A DNA stretch of 34,251 bases, taken from the NCBI GenBank assembly GCA_003151475.1, contig PLXQ01000024.1, positions 1 through 34,251 of the forward strand, read 5' to 3'. Shown here piece after piece: positions 7,961-16,219 of the stretch; within the stretch, counting starts at the first letter, position 1, and every line of letters starts with the position of its first letter. The stretch comes from Acidimicrobiaceae bacterium (GTDB lineage: Bacteria; Actinomycetota; Acidimicrobiia; Acidimicrobiales; UBA8190). The notes beneath the pieces are model-generated. The model had not been told where the DNA came from, searched no databases, and saw only the letters and a list, made by a program, of their open reading frames with translations. The position numbers were made by a program, and so were the translations under genes.

Positions 7961-8599
7961 TCAGGTAGTGGCGGGCGGACGGGGCCGATTGACCCGGGGA
8001 CGGGTGATCTCGAAGAAGCCCGGTTCCCGGGCGATCACCTGAACGGCGTCCCACAGCCGGACGCCGGCCTCGCCCGTCGGGGCCGGCGCCATGACGGGGC
8101 CCTTGAAGCCGTACGGGGGGCTGGCGTCAACGACGATGGTGGGCGTCTGTGTCTTCGGACCACCGAAGGCATAGGCCACGTCCATCGCTTCGATGATCGG
8201 GGTGTCCCACGTCTCGTCCTCGGCCGCCTTGATCAGGTCGGCATCGAGGCCGGACTCGGCGATGCAGGTGACGAGGAGCGCGTCGTCGTGGCTGGTGCCC
8301 TCGACGAAGAACCGCTTGCCCCAGTCGGCGTAGAGAGCGTCGACTGCTTCTTCGCCGCCTTGGGCGCGGGCCGCTTCGAAGATACGAAGCATCCGATGTG
8401 AGAAGGCATGCGCGTCGATGACCATGGGACGCAGTTTCTCGGGAACGGTGGGGGCGGTGCCGTAGTCGTCGCGGATCTCGAGACAGTAGGACCGCCAGGT
8501 CACCGCCAGATTGCGTTCGAGCGCGACTTCCTTCACCCATCGGGAGGTGATCCAGGCCCAGGGACAGCTGGGATCCACAAATACTTCGACGCCGGTCAT
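7961..8599 (-). CDS. DsbA-fold, mycothiol-linked nitroreductase Rv2466c-like protein
   Basis: A thioredoxin-like DsbA-fold protein of 212 residues. The N-terminus [19 protein letters not shown] matches the Rv2466c family, whose active site is CPWC in mycobacteria. Here the second cysteine is replaced by Ala (Cys12-Pro-Trp-Ala15), so only a monothiol mechanism is possible. Conserved later features are QTPTIVVD (cis-Pro region) and FFEITRPR near the end. It probably reduces or conjugates small molecules using mycothiol in the cytoplasm. ATG 8599 has no Shine-Dalgarno but a -10-like TAGCCT exactly 6 nt upstream. It is first of a two-gene unit with DUF1905. Confidence 0.84.
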   Translation of the reverse strand: MTGVEVFVDPSCPWAWITSRWVKEVALERNLAVTWRSYCLEIRDDYGTAPTVPEKLRPMVIDAHAFSHRMLRIFEAARAQGGEEAVDALYADWGKRFFVEGTSHDDALLVTCIAESGLDADLIKAAEDETWDTPIIEAMDVAYAFGGPKTQTPTIVVDASPPYGFKGPVMAPAPTGEAGVRLWDAVQVIAREPGFFEITRPRVNRPRPPATT

Positions 8600-8611
8600 G
8601 GGCTCAGGCTA
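8600..8611 (-). promoter_or_regulatory. Leaderless-type -10 element for the Rv2466c-like gene
   Basis: On the minus strand TAGCCT (8611-8606) fits TANNNT and is followed by 6 nt and ATG 8599, the geometry of an actinobacterial leaderless promoter. No clear -35 is seen. Confidence 0.4.
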
Positions 8612-8977
8612 CCGATCAGGACTCGGCCCGAGGTCCTTCCCCATCCATCGAGGTTCGGTGTTTGTGGACGAAACCGAGGAGACGGGAGTCGCCCGTGGTT
8701 CGGGTGATGGTCATCGCGCCTATGAGCGGGATCGGCGTCCGAACGCCCGGCATAGACATCGCCCAGAGGGTGCTCGAGACCGTCGAGGATCAGGTGATGG
8801 ACGCGCCGAGAAGGGACAGGGCGGTGAGTTCCCCGGAATTGGGCCGGGGGGCGGGCCACGCCGCCCAGAGGTGGGCGAGCTCGTCCGTCGGTTCGGTCAC
8901 GATGGCCGTCTTCGCACCGGGTCCACCGACCCCGTGGCGGCCCGCTCCGGGCCGGGACCAGGGCCGATGCCCGGGGG
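8612..8977. other. Gene-poor stretch
   Basis: About 370 bp with short overlapping frames on both strands but none with a recognisable domain, start signal or convincing protein character. I see no RNA gene or clear repeat here. Confidence 0.5.
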
Positions 8978-9008
8978 TTGCGGTCAAACCTTTACGAACG
9001 TATGTTCG
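8978..9008 (+). promoter_or_regulatory. LexA (SOS) box within a leaderless promoter
   Basis: CGAAC-GTAT-GTTCG (8995-9008) is a perfect match to the actinobacterial/Bacillus-type LexA box CGAAC-N4-GTTCG. A -35-like TTGCGG (8978-8983), a 17-bp spacer and a -10-like TATGTT (9001-9006) overlap it. The -10 ends 7 nt before ATG 9014, so transcription would begin at or near the start codon and bound LexA would block it. Confidence 0.72.
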
Positions 9009-9013
9009 ATCCC

Positions 9014-9193
9014 ATGGACCGCTTCTACGAACTGGAGAACTGGCGCCGCTCGCTGGTGATGTTGCCGCCGGGCTCCCTCGCTCTCGACAGGGAGGATGCT
9101 GTCGCTCTGATCGCCGAGCTCCAGGAAGCTGAGGGTCGGCTCCGGGGTCTGCGCGACGCCTTAAAACTTCTTCTCCCGATGGACGGCGACTGA
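9014..9193 (+). CDS. Small SOS-controlled protein, unknown function
   Basis: A 59-residue protein beginning MDRFYELENWRRSLVML, with a second half rich in Glu, Leu, Ala and Arg (about 28-53) that should form a helical, possibly coiled-coil hairpin. I do not recognise a family. The start at ATG 9014 is preferred to ATG 9002 because 9002 lies inside the LexA box and 9014 lies 7 nt after the -10 element. Position right behind a perfect SOS box suggests a DNA-damage-induced small protein, for example a division inhibitor or repair accessory; this role is inference. Confidence 0.68.
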   Translation: MDRFYELENWRRSLVMLPPGSLALDREDAVALIAELQEAEGRLRGLRDALKLLLPMDGD

Positions 9194-9241
9194 ACCCCCT
9201 GCAGTCCGGTCTTGGCGCAGGCCCGAGTGGCGTCATTGCTG

Positions 9242-9400
9242 TCAGGTCTGGCTCACCGAGAGGACGTTTCCGCCGGTGTCCTTGAACCACGCCACGCCGG
9301 TACCGCTCGGAGAGCCAGACGCCGTGATCGTCCTGTTGCATCGCCTGAACCGTTCGAAGTCGACCCCGGCGGCGGCGAGTTCCTCGAGCATCAGAAGCCC
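9242..9400 (-). pseudogene. Remnant of a VOC/glyoxalase-family gene
   Basis: One frame ends GVAWFKDTGGNVLSVSQT, a typical VOC C-terminus, and earlier gives EELAAAGVDFERF. Between them the family-like sequence MQQDDHGVWLSERY is found only in another frame, so two compensating indels are needed. The N-terminal half is not found. It is a degraded gene end. Confidence 0.6.
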
Positions 9401-9570
9401 CTTTGTCTCGCTGGTTGACCGCTCTTCGCCGTGGCGTGTCGCGCCATGGCAGCGGATCGTGACGGGGCGCCGACTTTGCCGACGGCCCTCATCACGATGC
9501 CTACCCCCCATGGAGATGACGTGGCGAACGGCCGCGGCCGCCCGATCTGTATGCACATGCCCCCGGACGC

Positions 9571-9602
9571 GCCGAGAGGCGCCCCTGAGGGCGCCTCTCG
9601 GC
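9571..9602. terminator. Strong hairpin, probable terminator
   Basis: A perfect 14-bp stem (GCCGAGAGGCGCCC and complement) closes a 4-nt loop CTGA. No gene directly abuts it, so it may be a leftover terminator of a lost gene, or act on the SOS gene 380 bp upstream. Confidence 0.55.
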
Positions 9603-9985
9603 CATCGATGTTGCTGAAAAAGGCACTGGACCCTCCGTACCACGCCGGGTGGGACTACTTCCCGGCTAGAGGGTTCAGCGGGTAACTGGCTGGGATTCGC
9701 CAGGTGGTCCAGCAAGCCGCCTCAGCGGCCAGCCACCTCCAGGGTCCCCGGTTTATGACTGCTCAATTTGGACCACCTCCTTTCTCTGGTCCGACCATCG
9801 TATCCACAGCCGGATCAATTCCGGCACCACTCTCTGCACTCGCCCAGGACCTGGGACGACGTCTCCCGGCGGCCCGGTCGGCGCCGGGATCCAGGGCGTC
9901 GCGGCGGTTGCCCGGTGTCCGGTAGGCACGGAATCGGGCCGTTGTGGCCGGACCCGCCGACTCCGGTCATGTCAGGGCGGGTCGA
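9603..9985. other. Non-coding stretch before the MarR operon
   Basis: No credible gene. It holds a perfect 10-bp inverted repeat AGGTGGTCCA (9702-9711) and TGGACCACCT (9769-9778), 57 bp apart, with a smaller GGCTGG/CCAGCC pair inside. This may be a remnant of an insertion element or a folded RNA; neither is demonstrated. Confidence 0.4.
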
Positions 9986-10006
9986 ATTATTAGATACCCT
10001 AATAAT
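9986..10006 (+). promoter_or_regulatory. MarR operator overlapping the promoter
   Basis: A perfect inverted repeat of 8-bp arms (ATTATTAG and CTAATAAT) around ATACC ends at the base before GTG 10007. A -10-like TACCCT (9995-10000) lies inside it, 6 nt before the start. The AT-rich dyad in GC-rich DNA is a typical MarR autoregulatory site. Confidence 0.75.
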
Positions 10007-10513
10007 GTGACTTCCGAACTAGATGCCGTGGGCGGACCGGGCGTTCCCGCCGGCCCCCTCACCCAGATCGCGCCCATGGCCATCGGCCGGACAGCGGCGT
10101 GGCTGGCCAAGCAGGTGGAGCTGGCCCTCGTCACCGCCGATCTCTCGCTGCCCCAGTACCGGATCCTCGGGCTCCTGACCGAGGGCTCGGCCGTGTCCTC
10201 GGCGCTGGCCGAAAGACTGGCCGTGCGTCCCCCGAGCATCACCGCCGTGGTCGATGGGCTGGTGAGCAAAGGATTGGTCGAGCGGCGGCACGCCGAGGAC
10301 GATCGGAGGCGGGTGACACACGTGCTCACGAGCAAAGGTGAGCGACTCCTGGCCACCGCCAACGAGGCGGTCGACTCCCGGCTGGCGGGAATCGCCGGGA
10401 GCCTCGCCACCAAGGAGCTGACAGAGCGGGCCCTCGAGGGGCTCGAACTGTGGCGTCACGCCATGGCCGCGTACCACCACAGCACGCACGAGACGAGAGC
10501 GGTGACGCAATGA
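10007..10513 (+). CDS. MarR-family transcriptional repressor
   Basis: A 168-residue MarR winged-helix protein. The DNA-binding region includes SLPQYRILGLLTEGSAVSSALAERL, the recognition helix region RPPSITAVVDGLVSKGLVERR and the wing EDDRRRVTHVLTSKGERLL. It probably represses itself and the two ABC exporter genes downstream until a ligand, perhaps an exporter substrate, binds. GTG 10007 is chosen because the operator ends immediately before it and a -10-like element lies 6 nt upstream. Its stop overlaps the first ABC gene (ATGA), so the three genes form one operon. Confidence 0.9.
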   Translation: MTSELDAVGGPGVPAGPLTQIAPMAIGRTAAWLAKQVELALVTADLSLPQYRILGLLTEGSAVSSALAERLAVRPPSITAVVDGLVSKGLVERRHAEDDRRRVTHVLTSKGERLLATANEAVDSRLAGIAGSLATKELTERALEGLELWRHAMAAYHHSTHETRAVTQ

Positions 10514-12450
10514 AGATGCTTCCCCGGCTCGCTGGTCGTCGTCGCCACAAGCCCGACGGCTCCGATGACGTCTCGCCCTTCGTCCCCGAGCCCGAGCCCG
10601 TCCGCTACGAGGCCCCCAAGGCGACGATCGACCCCGATCGCAGCAAGAAATGGCTGGCTCGGGCCATGCCCATCCTTCGGGCGCACAAGAAGATTTTCAT
10701 CATCTCGTTGCTGCTGTCGTTCGTGGGACTGGTCCTGCAGCTGGAGATCCCCAAGCTCCTGATGGAGGCGATCGACAACTCCCTGGCCGTGCTCCCGCCG
10801 ACACGTAATCCCACCACGCACCAGCTGATCGTCCATCAGCACGTGCCTCTGCACATCTACGTCTGGTGGATCGCCGGACTGGCCGTGGCGGGGGTTCTGG
10901 CCGGCTATGTCTCGCGGCTGTTCTTGTTCAAGACGGCGTACAACATCGAATTCGATCTCCGGAACATCATCTACGAGCACCTGACGAAGATGTCGTTCCC
11001 GTTCTACGACAGGGTGCAGTCCGGTCAGCTCATCTCCCGAGCGAACTCCGACATCCGTTCCGTGCAGATGTACATGACCTTCGCCCCGATGATCCTGGTG
11101 CAGTGCAGCATCGCTCTCGTGGCCTTCGGCTTCATGCTCTGGATCAACGTGCCCCTGGCCTTCGTGTCCATGGTCACAATGCCGTTCGTCTACCTGACCG
11201 GCGTGAAGATGCGGAAATCGATGTTCCCGGTGTCGTGGATCATCCAGGCCCGTCTGGCCGAAGTGGCCACCATCGTCGACGAGAACATCAACGGTGTCCG
11301 CGTGGTGAAGTCCTTCGCCGCCGAGCAGCAGCAACTGCGGTCTCTGGCCAAGGCGGCCGATCGTGTCCAGTGGGGCTACATCAAAGATGCGGACCTCCGG
11401 GCCCGGTGGACGCCGACCATCCAGAACCTTCCCCAGGTTGGCCTCGCCCTGGTGCTGCTCGTGAGTGGCTACATGGTGATCCACGGGCAGTTGCAACTGG
11501 GTTCCATCGTGGCCTTCTACTCGTACCTGCTCATGATGCAGGCGCCGTTCATGATGCTCGGGATGATCATCATGATGGGCCAGCGCGCCGCAGCATCGGC
11601 CGACAGGATCTACGAGATCCTGGACGAGAAGCCGACCGTCGTGGACCGGCCCGGAGCGGTCGACCTGGTGCACTGCGAGGGTGACGTGCGCTTCGCCTCG
11701 GTCGACTTCGCTTACGGCGGCGACGACGCACCGCTCGTCCTGTCGGACTTCGATCTCCATCTGAGCCCCGGAGAAACGGTGGCCCTGGTGGGCCGGACCG
11801 GAGTGGGGAAGTCCACCGTGGCTCGGCTGCTCACCCGTTTCTACGACGTGACCGCCGGAGCGGTGGAGGTCGACGGCCACGACGTGCGGGACCTGACCCT
11901 CGCCAGTCTGCGGTCGCACATCGGGATCGTTCTCGACGAGCCGTTCCTGTTCTCAATCTCCATCCGGGACAACATCTCCTACGGTCGTCCAGCGGCGAGC
12001 TTCGCGGAGATCGAGGCCGCCGCGCGCGCGGCGGGGGCCGACGAGTTCATCGATGATCTGCCCGAGGGCTACGAGACGGTGGTGGGTGAGCGGGGCTACA
12101 CACTCTCCGGTGGCCAGCGCCAGCGGATCGCTATCGCCCGGACGTTGCTCGTGAATCCGCCGATCCTGGTGCTCGACGACGCCACCAGCGCCATCGATGT
12201 CCAGGTGGAACAACAGATCCATGGTGCGCTGCGAAAGCTCATGGAGGGCCGGACGACGCTGATCATCGCCCACCGGCTGTCCACCATCAGCCTGGCCGAC
12301 CGGGTCGTGCTGCTTGACGGTGGTTCCATCGTGGCCGACGGGACGCACAGCGAGCTGTTGGCCACTACACCGCTCTATGCGGAGGTTCTGGCTCAGGGCA
12401 ACGAACTCGACGCCGCCCGGCTGGTCACCGACGAAGCGGAGGTGCACTGA
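10510..12450 (+). CDS. ABC exporter half-transporter with degenerate ATP site (subunit 1)
   Basis: A 646-residue type IV ABC exporter half-transporter with an N-terminal six-helix membrane domain (about 60-350) and a C-terminal nucleotide-binding domain. Walker A GRTGVGKST is at 428-436, signature LSGGQ at 532-536, Walker B ILVLDD with Asp556 and Asp557, and H-loop His588. The residue that should be the catalytic Glu is Asp557, and the Q-loop Gln is replaced by Asp476 (IVLDEPFLF). These changes mark the degenerate site of heterodimeric exporters such as TM287/288, LmrCD and BmrCD. The partner is the next gene. Probably exports drugs, lipids or peptides across the cytoplasmic membrane; the substrate is unknown. 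Confidence 0.92.
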   Translation: MKMLPRLAGRRRHKPDGSDDVSPFVPEPEPVRYEAPKATIDPDRSKKWLARAMPILRAHKKIFIISLLLSFVGLVLQLEIPKLLMEAIDNSLAVLPPTRNPTTHQLIVHQHVPLHIYVWWIAGLAVAGVLAGYVSRLFLFKTAYNIEFDLRNIIYEHLTKMSFPFYDRVQSGQLISRANSDIRSVQMYMTFAPMILVQCSIALVAFGFMLWINVPLAFVSMVTMPFVYLTGVKMRKSMFPVSWIIQARLAEVATIVDENINGVRVVKSFAAEQQQLRSLAKAADRVQWGYIKDADLRARWTPTIQNLPQVGLALVLLVSGYMVIHGQLQLGSIVAFYSYLLMMQAPFMMLGMIIMMGQRAAASADRIYEILDEKPTVVDRPGAVDLVHCEGDVRFASVDFAYGGDDAPLVLSDFDLHLSPGETVALVGRTGVGKSTVARLLTRFYDVTAGAVEVDGHDVRDLTLASLRSHIGIVLDEPFLFSISIRDNISYGRPAASFAEIEAAARAAGADEFIDDLPEGYETVVGERGYTLSGGQRQRIAIARTLLVNPPILVLDDATSAIDVQVEQQIHGALRKLMEGRTTLIIAHRLSTISLADRVVLLDGGSIVADGTHSELLATTPLYAEVLAQGNELDAARLVTDEAEVH

Positions 12451-14387
12451 TGGCTTTCGGCGGTGGATGGGGCGGCGGTGTCGGGGTCGGTCCTCCTGGC
12501 GCGCCTGTGGCCGGGCTGCCCTTCGGCGGTATTCCGTCGGAGCTCCAGGCCGGCGTCGACCACTTGTTGGCCGACGAGCCCGAGCACGCCGAGCCCGATG
12601 TCGTCTTCAGCCAGAACGGCAGCGAGGACGACGGCCATCAGCTGACGTTATGGCGGCTGTTGGTGCGCTACCCGCGCATGCTGGCGAGCGCCAGTGTGGT
12701 CATCGTGCTGATGAGCGTGACGCTCCAGGCTGGGCCCCTGCTGACCCAGATCGTCACCGACCACGGACTGAACCCGCACCACTATCACTTCAGCGTCGTG
12801 GTGTGGGCAGCGCTCGCCTATCTGGCCAGCACAGTCATCGGGGCGCTGGCGCAGCGCCGACAGGTGGAGGTCACCGGTCGACTGGCGGCGGGAGTGATGA
12901 ACGACCTCCGGATCAAAATCTTCACCCATCTGCAGAGGTTGTCGCTCGATTACTTCACCGCCGAGAAGGCCGGGGTGATCATGACCCGGATGACGAGTGA
13001 CATCGAGAACCTTCAACAACTCCTGCAGGACGGACTGGCGCAATTCGCCATCCAGGGGCTCACGATGGTGGTCATCACCGTCGTGATGCTCGTGCTGAAC
13101 GTGAAGCTCGCCCTCATCACCCTTTTCCTCGTGATCCCCATCCTCACGCTGATGTCGCTGTGGTTCCAGCACCGGTCCGTGGTCGGGTACGACAAGGTCC
13201 GCGACGGGATCGCCAACGTGATGGCCGACCTGTCCGAGAGCCTGCACGGCGTGCGGATCGTGACCGCCCACAACCGTCAGCGCCGCAATGTCGTCCATCA
13301 CCGCAATGTCGTGGGCGAGTACCGAGACGCCAACAACTACACGGCCCATATCAACGCCGTTTACGGACCGGGGACCCAGTTGGTGGGCATTCTCGGCCAG
13401 GCCGCTCTTCTGGCGATCGGTGGTGTCATGGTGGCGCAAGGGTCGCTCACCATCGGTGACCTGTTCGCCTTCTTCTTGTACCTGAACCGGTTCTTCGCCC
13501 CCATCCAGCTGCTGGTCCAGCAGTACAACACCTACCAGCAGGGCCAGGCCTCGGTGCTGAAGCTACGGACGTTGCTCGAGACCGAGCCGGATGTGAAGGA
13601 GGCGCCCGACGCCAGCGAGCTTCCCGCCATCGCCGGGGAGATCGTCTTCGACAACGTGGCCTTCGGCTACGACCCCGCCATCCCCGTGGTCCACGACGTG
13701 AGCCTGCGGATCGCGCCGGGGGAGACGGTGGCCTTCGTCGGTCCCACCGGGGCCGGGAAGTCGACTCTGGCCAAGTTGATCGTGCGCTTTTACGACCCGA
13801 CCGAAGGCCGCGTGCTGATCGACGGACACGATATCTCCACGGTCACCTTTTCCTCGCTGAGACGGCAGCTGGGGGTGGTGCCGCAGGAGCCTTTTCTCTT
13901 CGCCGGGACCGTCCGGGACAACATCTCTTTCGCCCACCCCGACGCCTCGGACGCCGAGGTGGAAGAGGCGGTGCGGACGGTCGGGCTCGCGGAGCTGATG
14001 GAGCGCATGCCCCAGGGGGTCGATACCGTCGTCCACGAGCGCGGGCAGTCGTTGTCGTCGGGGGAGCGGCAGCTGATTGCCCTGGCCCGGGCCTTCCTGG
14101 CCCATCCCCGGGTGCTCGTCCTCGACGAAGCCACCTCCAACTTGGACCTGCAGTCGGAGACGAAGATCGAGGCGGCCCTCGACATCCTGCTCGAGGCCCG
14201 GACCGCTGTTCTCATCGCCCACCGGCTGTCCACGGCCATGAAGGCGGACCGGATCGTGGTCGTCGACGAGGGCCGGATCATCGAGTTGGGAAGCCACGAC
14301 GAGCTGGTGGCCGCGGGCGGCAGGTATGCCGAGATGTACGCCACGTGGTCCCGCCAGGTGGATGTCGCCTCGGAATCGCACCGCTGA
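12450..14387 (+). CDS. ABC exporter half-transporter with canonical catalytic Glu (subunit 2)
   Basis: A 645-residue partner half-transporter. A glycine-rich N-terminus of about 65 residues precedes the membrane domain (about 75-360). The nucleotide-binding domain has Walker A GPTGAGKST (431-439), a normal Q-loop (VVPQEPFLF), Walker B VLVLDEATSNLD with catalytic Glu560, and H-loop His591. Its signature is LSSGE (535-539) instead of LSGGQ, the complement of the Asp-bearing Walker B of subunit 1. Together they make one consensus and one degenerate ATP site. The ATG shares a base with the TGA of subunit 1 (TGATG), so the subunits are translationally coupled. Confidence 0.93.
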   Translation: MAFGGGWGGGVGVGPPGAPVAGLPFGGIPSELQAGVDHLLADEPEHAEPDVVFSQNGSEDDGHQLTLWRLLVRYPRMLASASVVIVLMSVTLQAGPLLTQIVTDHGLNPHHYHFSVVVWAALAYLASTVIGALAQRRQVEVTGRLAAGVMNDLRIKIFTHLQRLSLDYFTAEKAGVIMTRMTSDIENLQQLLQDGLAQFAIQGLTMVVITVVMLVLNVKLALITLFLVIPILTLMSLWFQHRSVVGYDKVRDGIANVMADLSESLHGVRIVTAHNRQRRNVVHHRNVVGEYRDANNYTAHINAVYGPGTQLVGILGQAALLAIGGVMVAQGSLTIGDLFAFFLYLNRFFAPIQLLVQQYNTYQQGQASVLKLRTLLETEPDVKEAPDASELPAIAGEIVFDNVAFGYDPAIPVVHDVSLRIAPGETVAFVGPTGAGKSTLAKLIVRFYDPTEGRVLIDGHDISTVTFSSLRRQLGVVPQEPFLFAGTVRDNISFAHPDASDAEVEEAVRTVGLAELMERMPQGVDTVVHERGQSLSSGERQLIALARAFLAHPRVLVLDEATSNLDLQSETKIEAALDILLEARTAVLIAHRLSTAMKADRIVVVDEGRIIELGSHDELVAAGGRYAEMYATWSRQVDVASESHR

Positions 14388-14445
14388 GCGTCCCCGGTAC
14401 GTCCGTGGCAAGGTGGGTGCGGCGAAGAACGTCGGGGAGGTCGAG

Positions 14446-14907
14446 ATGGGCAAGTGGGACCGGAGCGAATTGCAGGCGGCGCACGACCGATTCATCGTTG
14501 CCGCCAACGAGTCGGCCAGCAGCGGCAGTTGGACGCAGTGGGCCGAGATGTTCACCGAGGATGCCGAGTACATCGAGCACCACTACGGTCGCTTCCACGG
14601 GCGCCGGGAGATCTTGGCCTGGATCTCCATCACCATGGCCGAGTGGCCTAACAGTGAGATGACGATGTTCCCACACGACTGGTGTGTGTGCGACGAGGAC
14701 ACAGGCCGCTGGATCTGCCAGATCGAGAACCGGTTCAATGACCCCGGTGACGGCGGCGTCTACCAGGCGTCGAACATCACGATCCTCACCTACGCCGGGA
14801 AAATGCAGTTCTCGAGCGAAGAGGACGTGTACAACCCCGCCACCTTCGCGCCCGTCGTGAAGGCGTGGATGGAAGCGTCACGAGCCCACAGCGCCGGGAC
14901 TTCCTGA
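14446..14907 (+). CDS. SnoaL-like/NTF2-fold protein
   Basis: A 153-residue NTF2-like cone-shaped fold recognised by the pattern AAHDRFIVAANESASSGSWTQW, MFTEDAEYIEHHYGRFHGRREI and a C-terminal beta-strand region. These domains bind small hydrophobic ligands and some are isomerases, cyclases or hydratases; no catalytic identity can be assigned. The ATG at 14446 has GGGGAGG (14434-14440) 5 nt upstream. It follows the ABC exporter by 58 bp and could belong to the operon, which would make it a candidate binding protein or enzyme for the exported compound. Confidence 0.8.
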   Translation: MGKWDRSELQAAHDRFIVAANESASSGSWTQWAEMFTEDAEYIEHHYGRFHGRREILAWISITMAEWPNSEMTMFPHDWCVCDEDTGRWICQIENRFNDPGDGGVYQASNITILTYAGKMQFSSEEDVYNPATFAPVVKAWMEASRAHSAGTS

Positions 14908-14946
14908 TTCTCCTGCGCGTCGGGCCTGTGCGCGTGCGTGAGGCCG

Positions 14947-15741
14947 TTAACGGGCGCCGAGAAAGCCGTCCGGGTCGGCCTGCCAGCCGGCGAGAAGCTG
15001 ACCGCCGAGCCGGTCGCATGACCAGCGCAGCGGGCCGTCGTCGGCCAGGATCGCCTCGCACACGGCGGCAGCCGCCGTGGCCGGGGGTGTGATGGATTGC
15101 TCGACGGCGGAGCGGCCTTCGTGCATGGCTTGCGCCATGGACTCGTAGCCGGGGCAACCGGCCGCCTCGGGGCGGCGGGCGGAAGACGCCAGCATGTCGG
15201 TGTCGACCGGACCGGGCAGGATCTCCACCACGCGGATGCCGAACTGGCCGACCTCGGCTCTGAGGGTCTCACCCATGGTCTGAACGGCCGCCTTCGACGC
15301 CCGGTAGACGGAGTAGAAGGGCACCGACATGGCGATCGAGGCCGAGGTGATGTTGCAGATGACGCCGCCACCGCCGGCGCGCATGATCGGTATGGCCCGA
15401 CGGGTCACCTCGATGAGCCCGAAGAGATTCGTCTCGAAGACGTCGCGCCAGTCCTGCATGGGAACGGCCTCGACGGGGAGATACTCACGTTCGGTCCCGG
15501 CGTTGTTGACCAGGACGCGCAGTCCGTCGGGGAGGGTGATGGTCTCGGGAGCGGTCACGTCCAGGCGCATCACCGTGATGGTGCCGGACCCGTCACGGAC
15601 CGCCTCGCGTAGTCCCGCACCGGCGGCCGGATCCCGCATGGTGGCCACCACATCGAAGCCGGATCGGGCCAATTCGATGGCGATGGCGCGGCCGAAACCG
15701 CGACTGGCACCGGTGACCACGGCTATCCCCTGAGGCTCCAT
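14947..15741 (-). CDS. Short-chain dehydrogenase/reductase (SDR)
   Basis: A 264-residue classical SDR. The NAD(P)-binding TGASRGFG lies at 10-17, NNAG at 79-82, the catalytic Ser133 or Ser135 in NITSAS, Tyr146 and Lys150 in YRASK, and PGPVDTDM follows. Sequence after TGASRGFG (LARSGFDVVATMRDP, with an Arg after the second strand) may favour NADP(H). ATG 15741 has AAGGGA close upstream; the longer frame to 15993 has no SDR sequence. It converges on the SnoaL-like gene with 39 bp between. The substrate is unknown. Confidence 0.9.
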   Translation of the reverse strand: MEPQGIAVVTGASRGFGRAIAIELARSGFDVVATMRDPAAGAGLREAVRDGSGTITVMRLDVTAPETITLPDGLRVLVNNAGTEREYLPVEAVPMQDWRDVFETNLFGLIEVTRRAIPIMRAGGGGVICNITSASIAMSVPFYSVYRASKAAVQTMGETLRAEVGQFGIRVVEILPGPVDTDMLASSARRPEAAGCPGYESMAQAMHEGRSAVEQSITPPATAAAAVCEAILADDGPLRWSCDRLGGQLLAGWQADPDGFLGAR

Positions 15742-16133
15742 CTCGTCCCTTCCCCCTGTCCGTGGCCGAGACAGTAGGCCGTCGCCGGCGTCGCAGCGCG
15801 ACGTCGGGCCGATCGGGCCGATCGGGCCCGGCGGCCTCCTCCGCTCAGTGCGTCCAATTCCCGGACCGCAGCGTGATCGGCGCTTTCCCCCTATGGATAT
15901 CCTGAAGGCATTCCGGCGATGGTCATCGGTCGCCGAACCGAGTGGCGGAGGCGGTCGTGCGGAGACGGGTTCCGAGTGGTGCAGCGACAGCAATCAGCCG
16001 AGCACATGATCACCGGGGGAACGGGTGCTCTCAGCGCCCGATGCGTGTCGCGCCTCGCCGTGTCGGCGGCGTTGGCCGTGTTCTCCTCGATCGCCTTGGT
16101 GACCAGGTCTCCCCGGCGGAAGCGGGGACTGGC
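15742..16133. other. Intergenic region with possible permease remnant
   Basis: No intact gene. A plus-strand frame around 16045-16125 gives a hydrophobic run SRLAVSAALAVFSSIALV followed by basic residues, similar in character to the first helix of an amino-acid ABC permease. With the ATPase remnant at 16220 it may be debris of one transporter operon, but the match is weak. Confidence 0.3.
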
Positions 16134-16218
16134 TCCACCGCCACCTTCACCTTCACCTTCACCTCCACCTCCACCTCCACCTTCACCTCCACCTCCACCT
16201 CCACCTCCACCTCCGCCT
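16134..16218. repeat. CCACCT/TCACCT hexanucleotide repeat
   Basis: About 85 bp of tandem six-base units varying between CCACCT and TCACCT, flanked by CCGCCA and CCGCCT variants. It directly precedes the broken ATPase. Both strands read as low-complexity peptide (Pro-Pro/Ser-Pro, Thr-Phe/Thr-Ser or Val-Glu/Val-Lys), and none looks like a real protein. Confidence 0.9.
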
Positions 16219-16219
16219 C

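Noticed and set aside
8790..9341. Minus-strand frame of 183 codons
   Set aside because: Overlaps the SOS gene and the VOC remnant; no domain and no start signal.
10456..11919. Long minus-strand frame of 487 codons
   Set aside because: It mirrors the first ABC exporter gene and reads as His/Asp/Gly-rich shadow sequence.
16134..16218. CRISPR array
   Set aside because: The units are contiguous six-base repeats without spacers.
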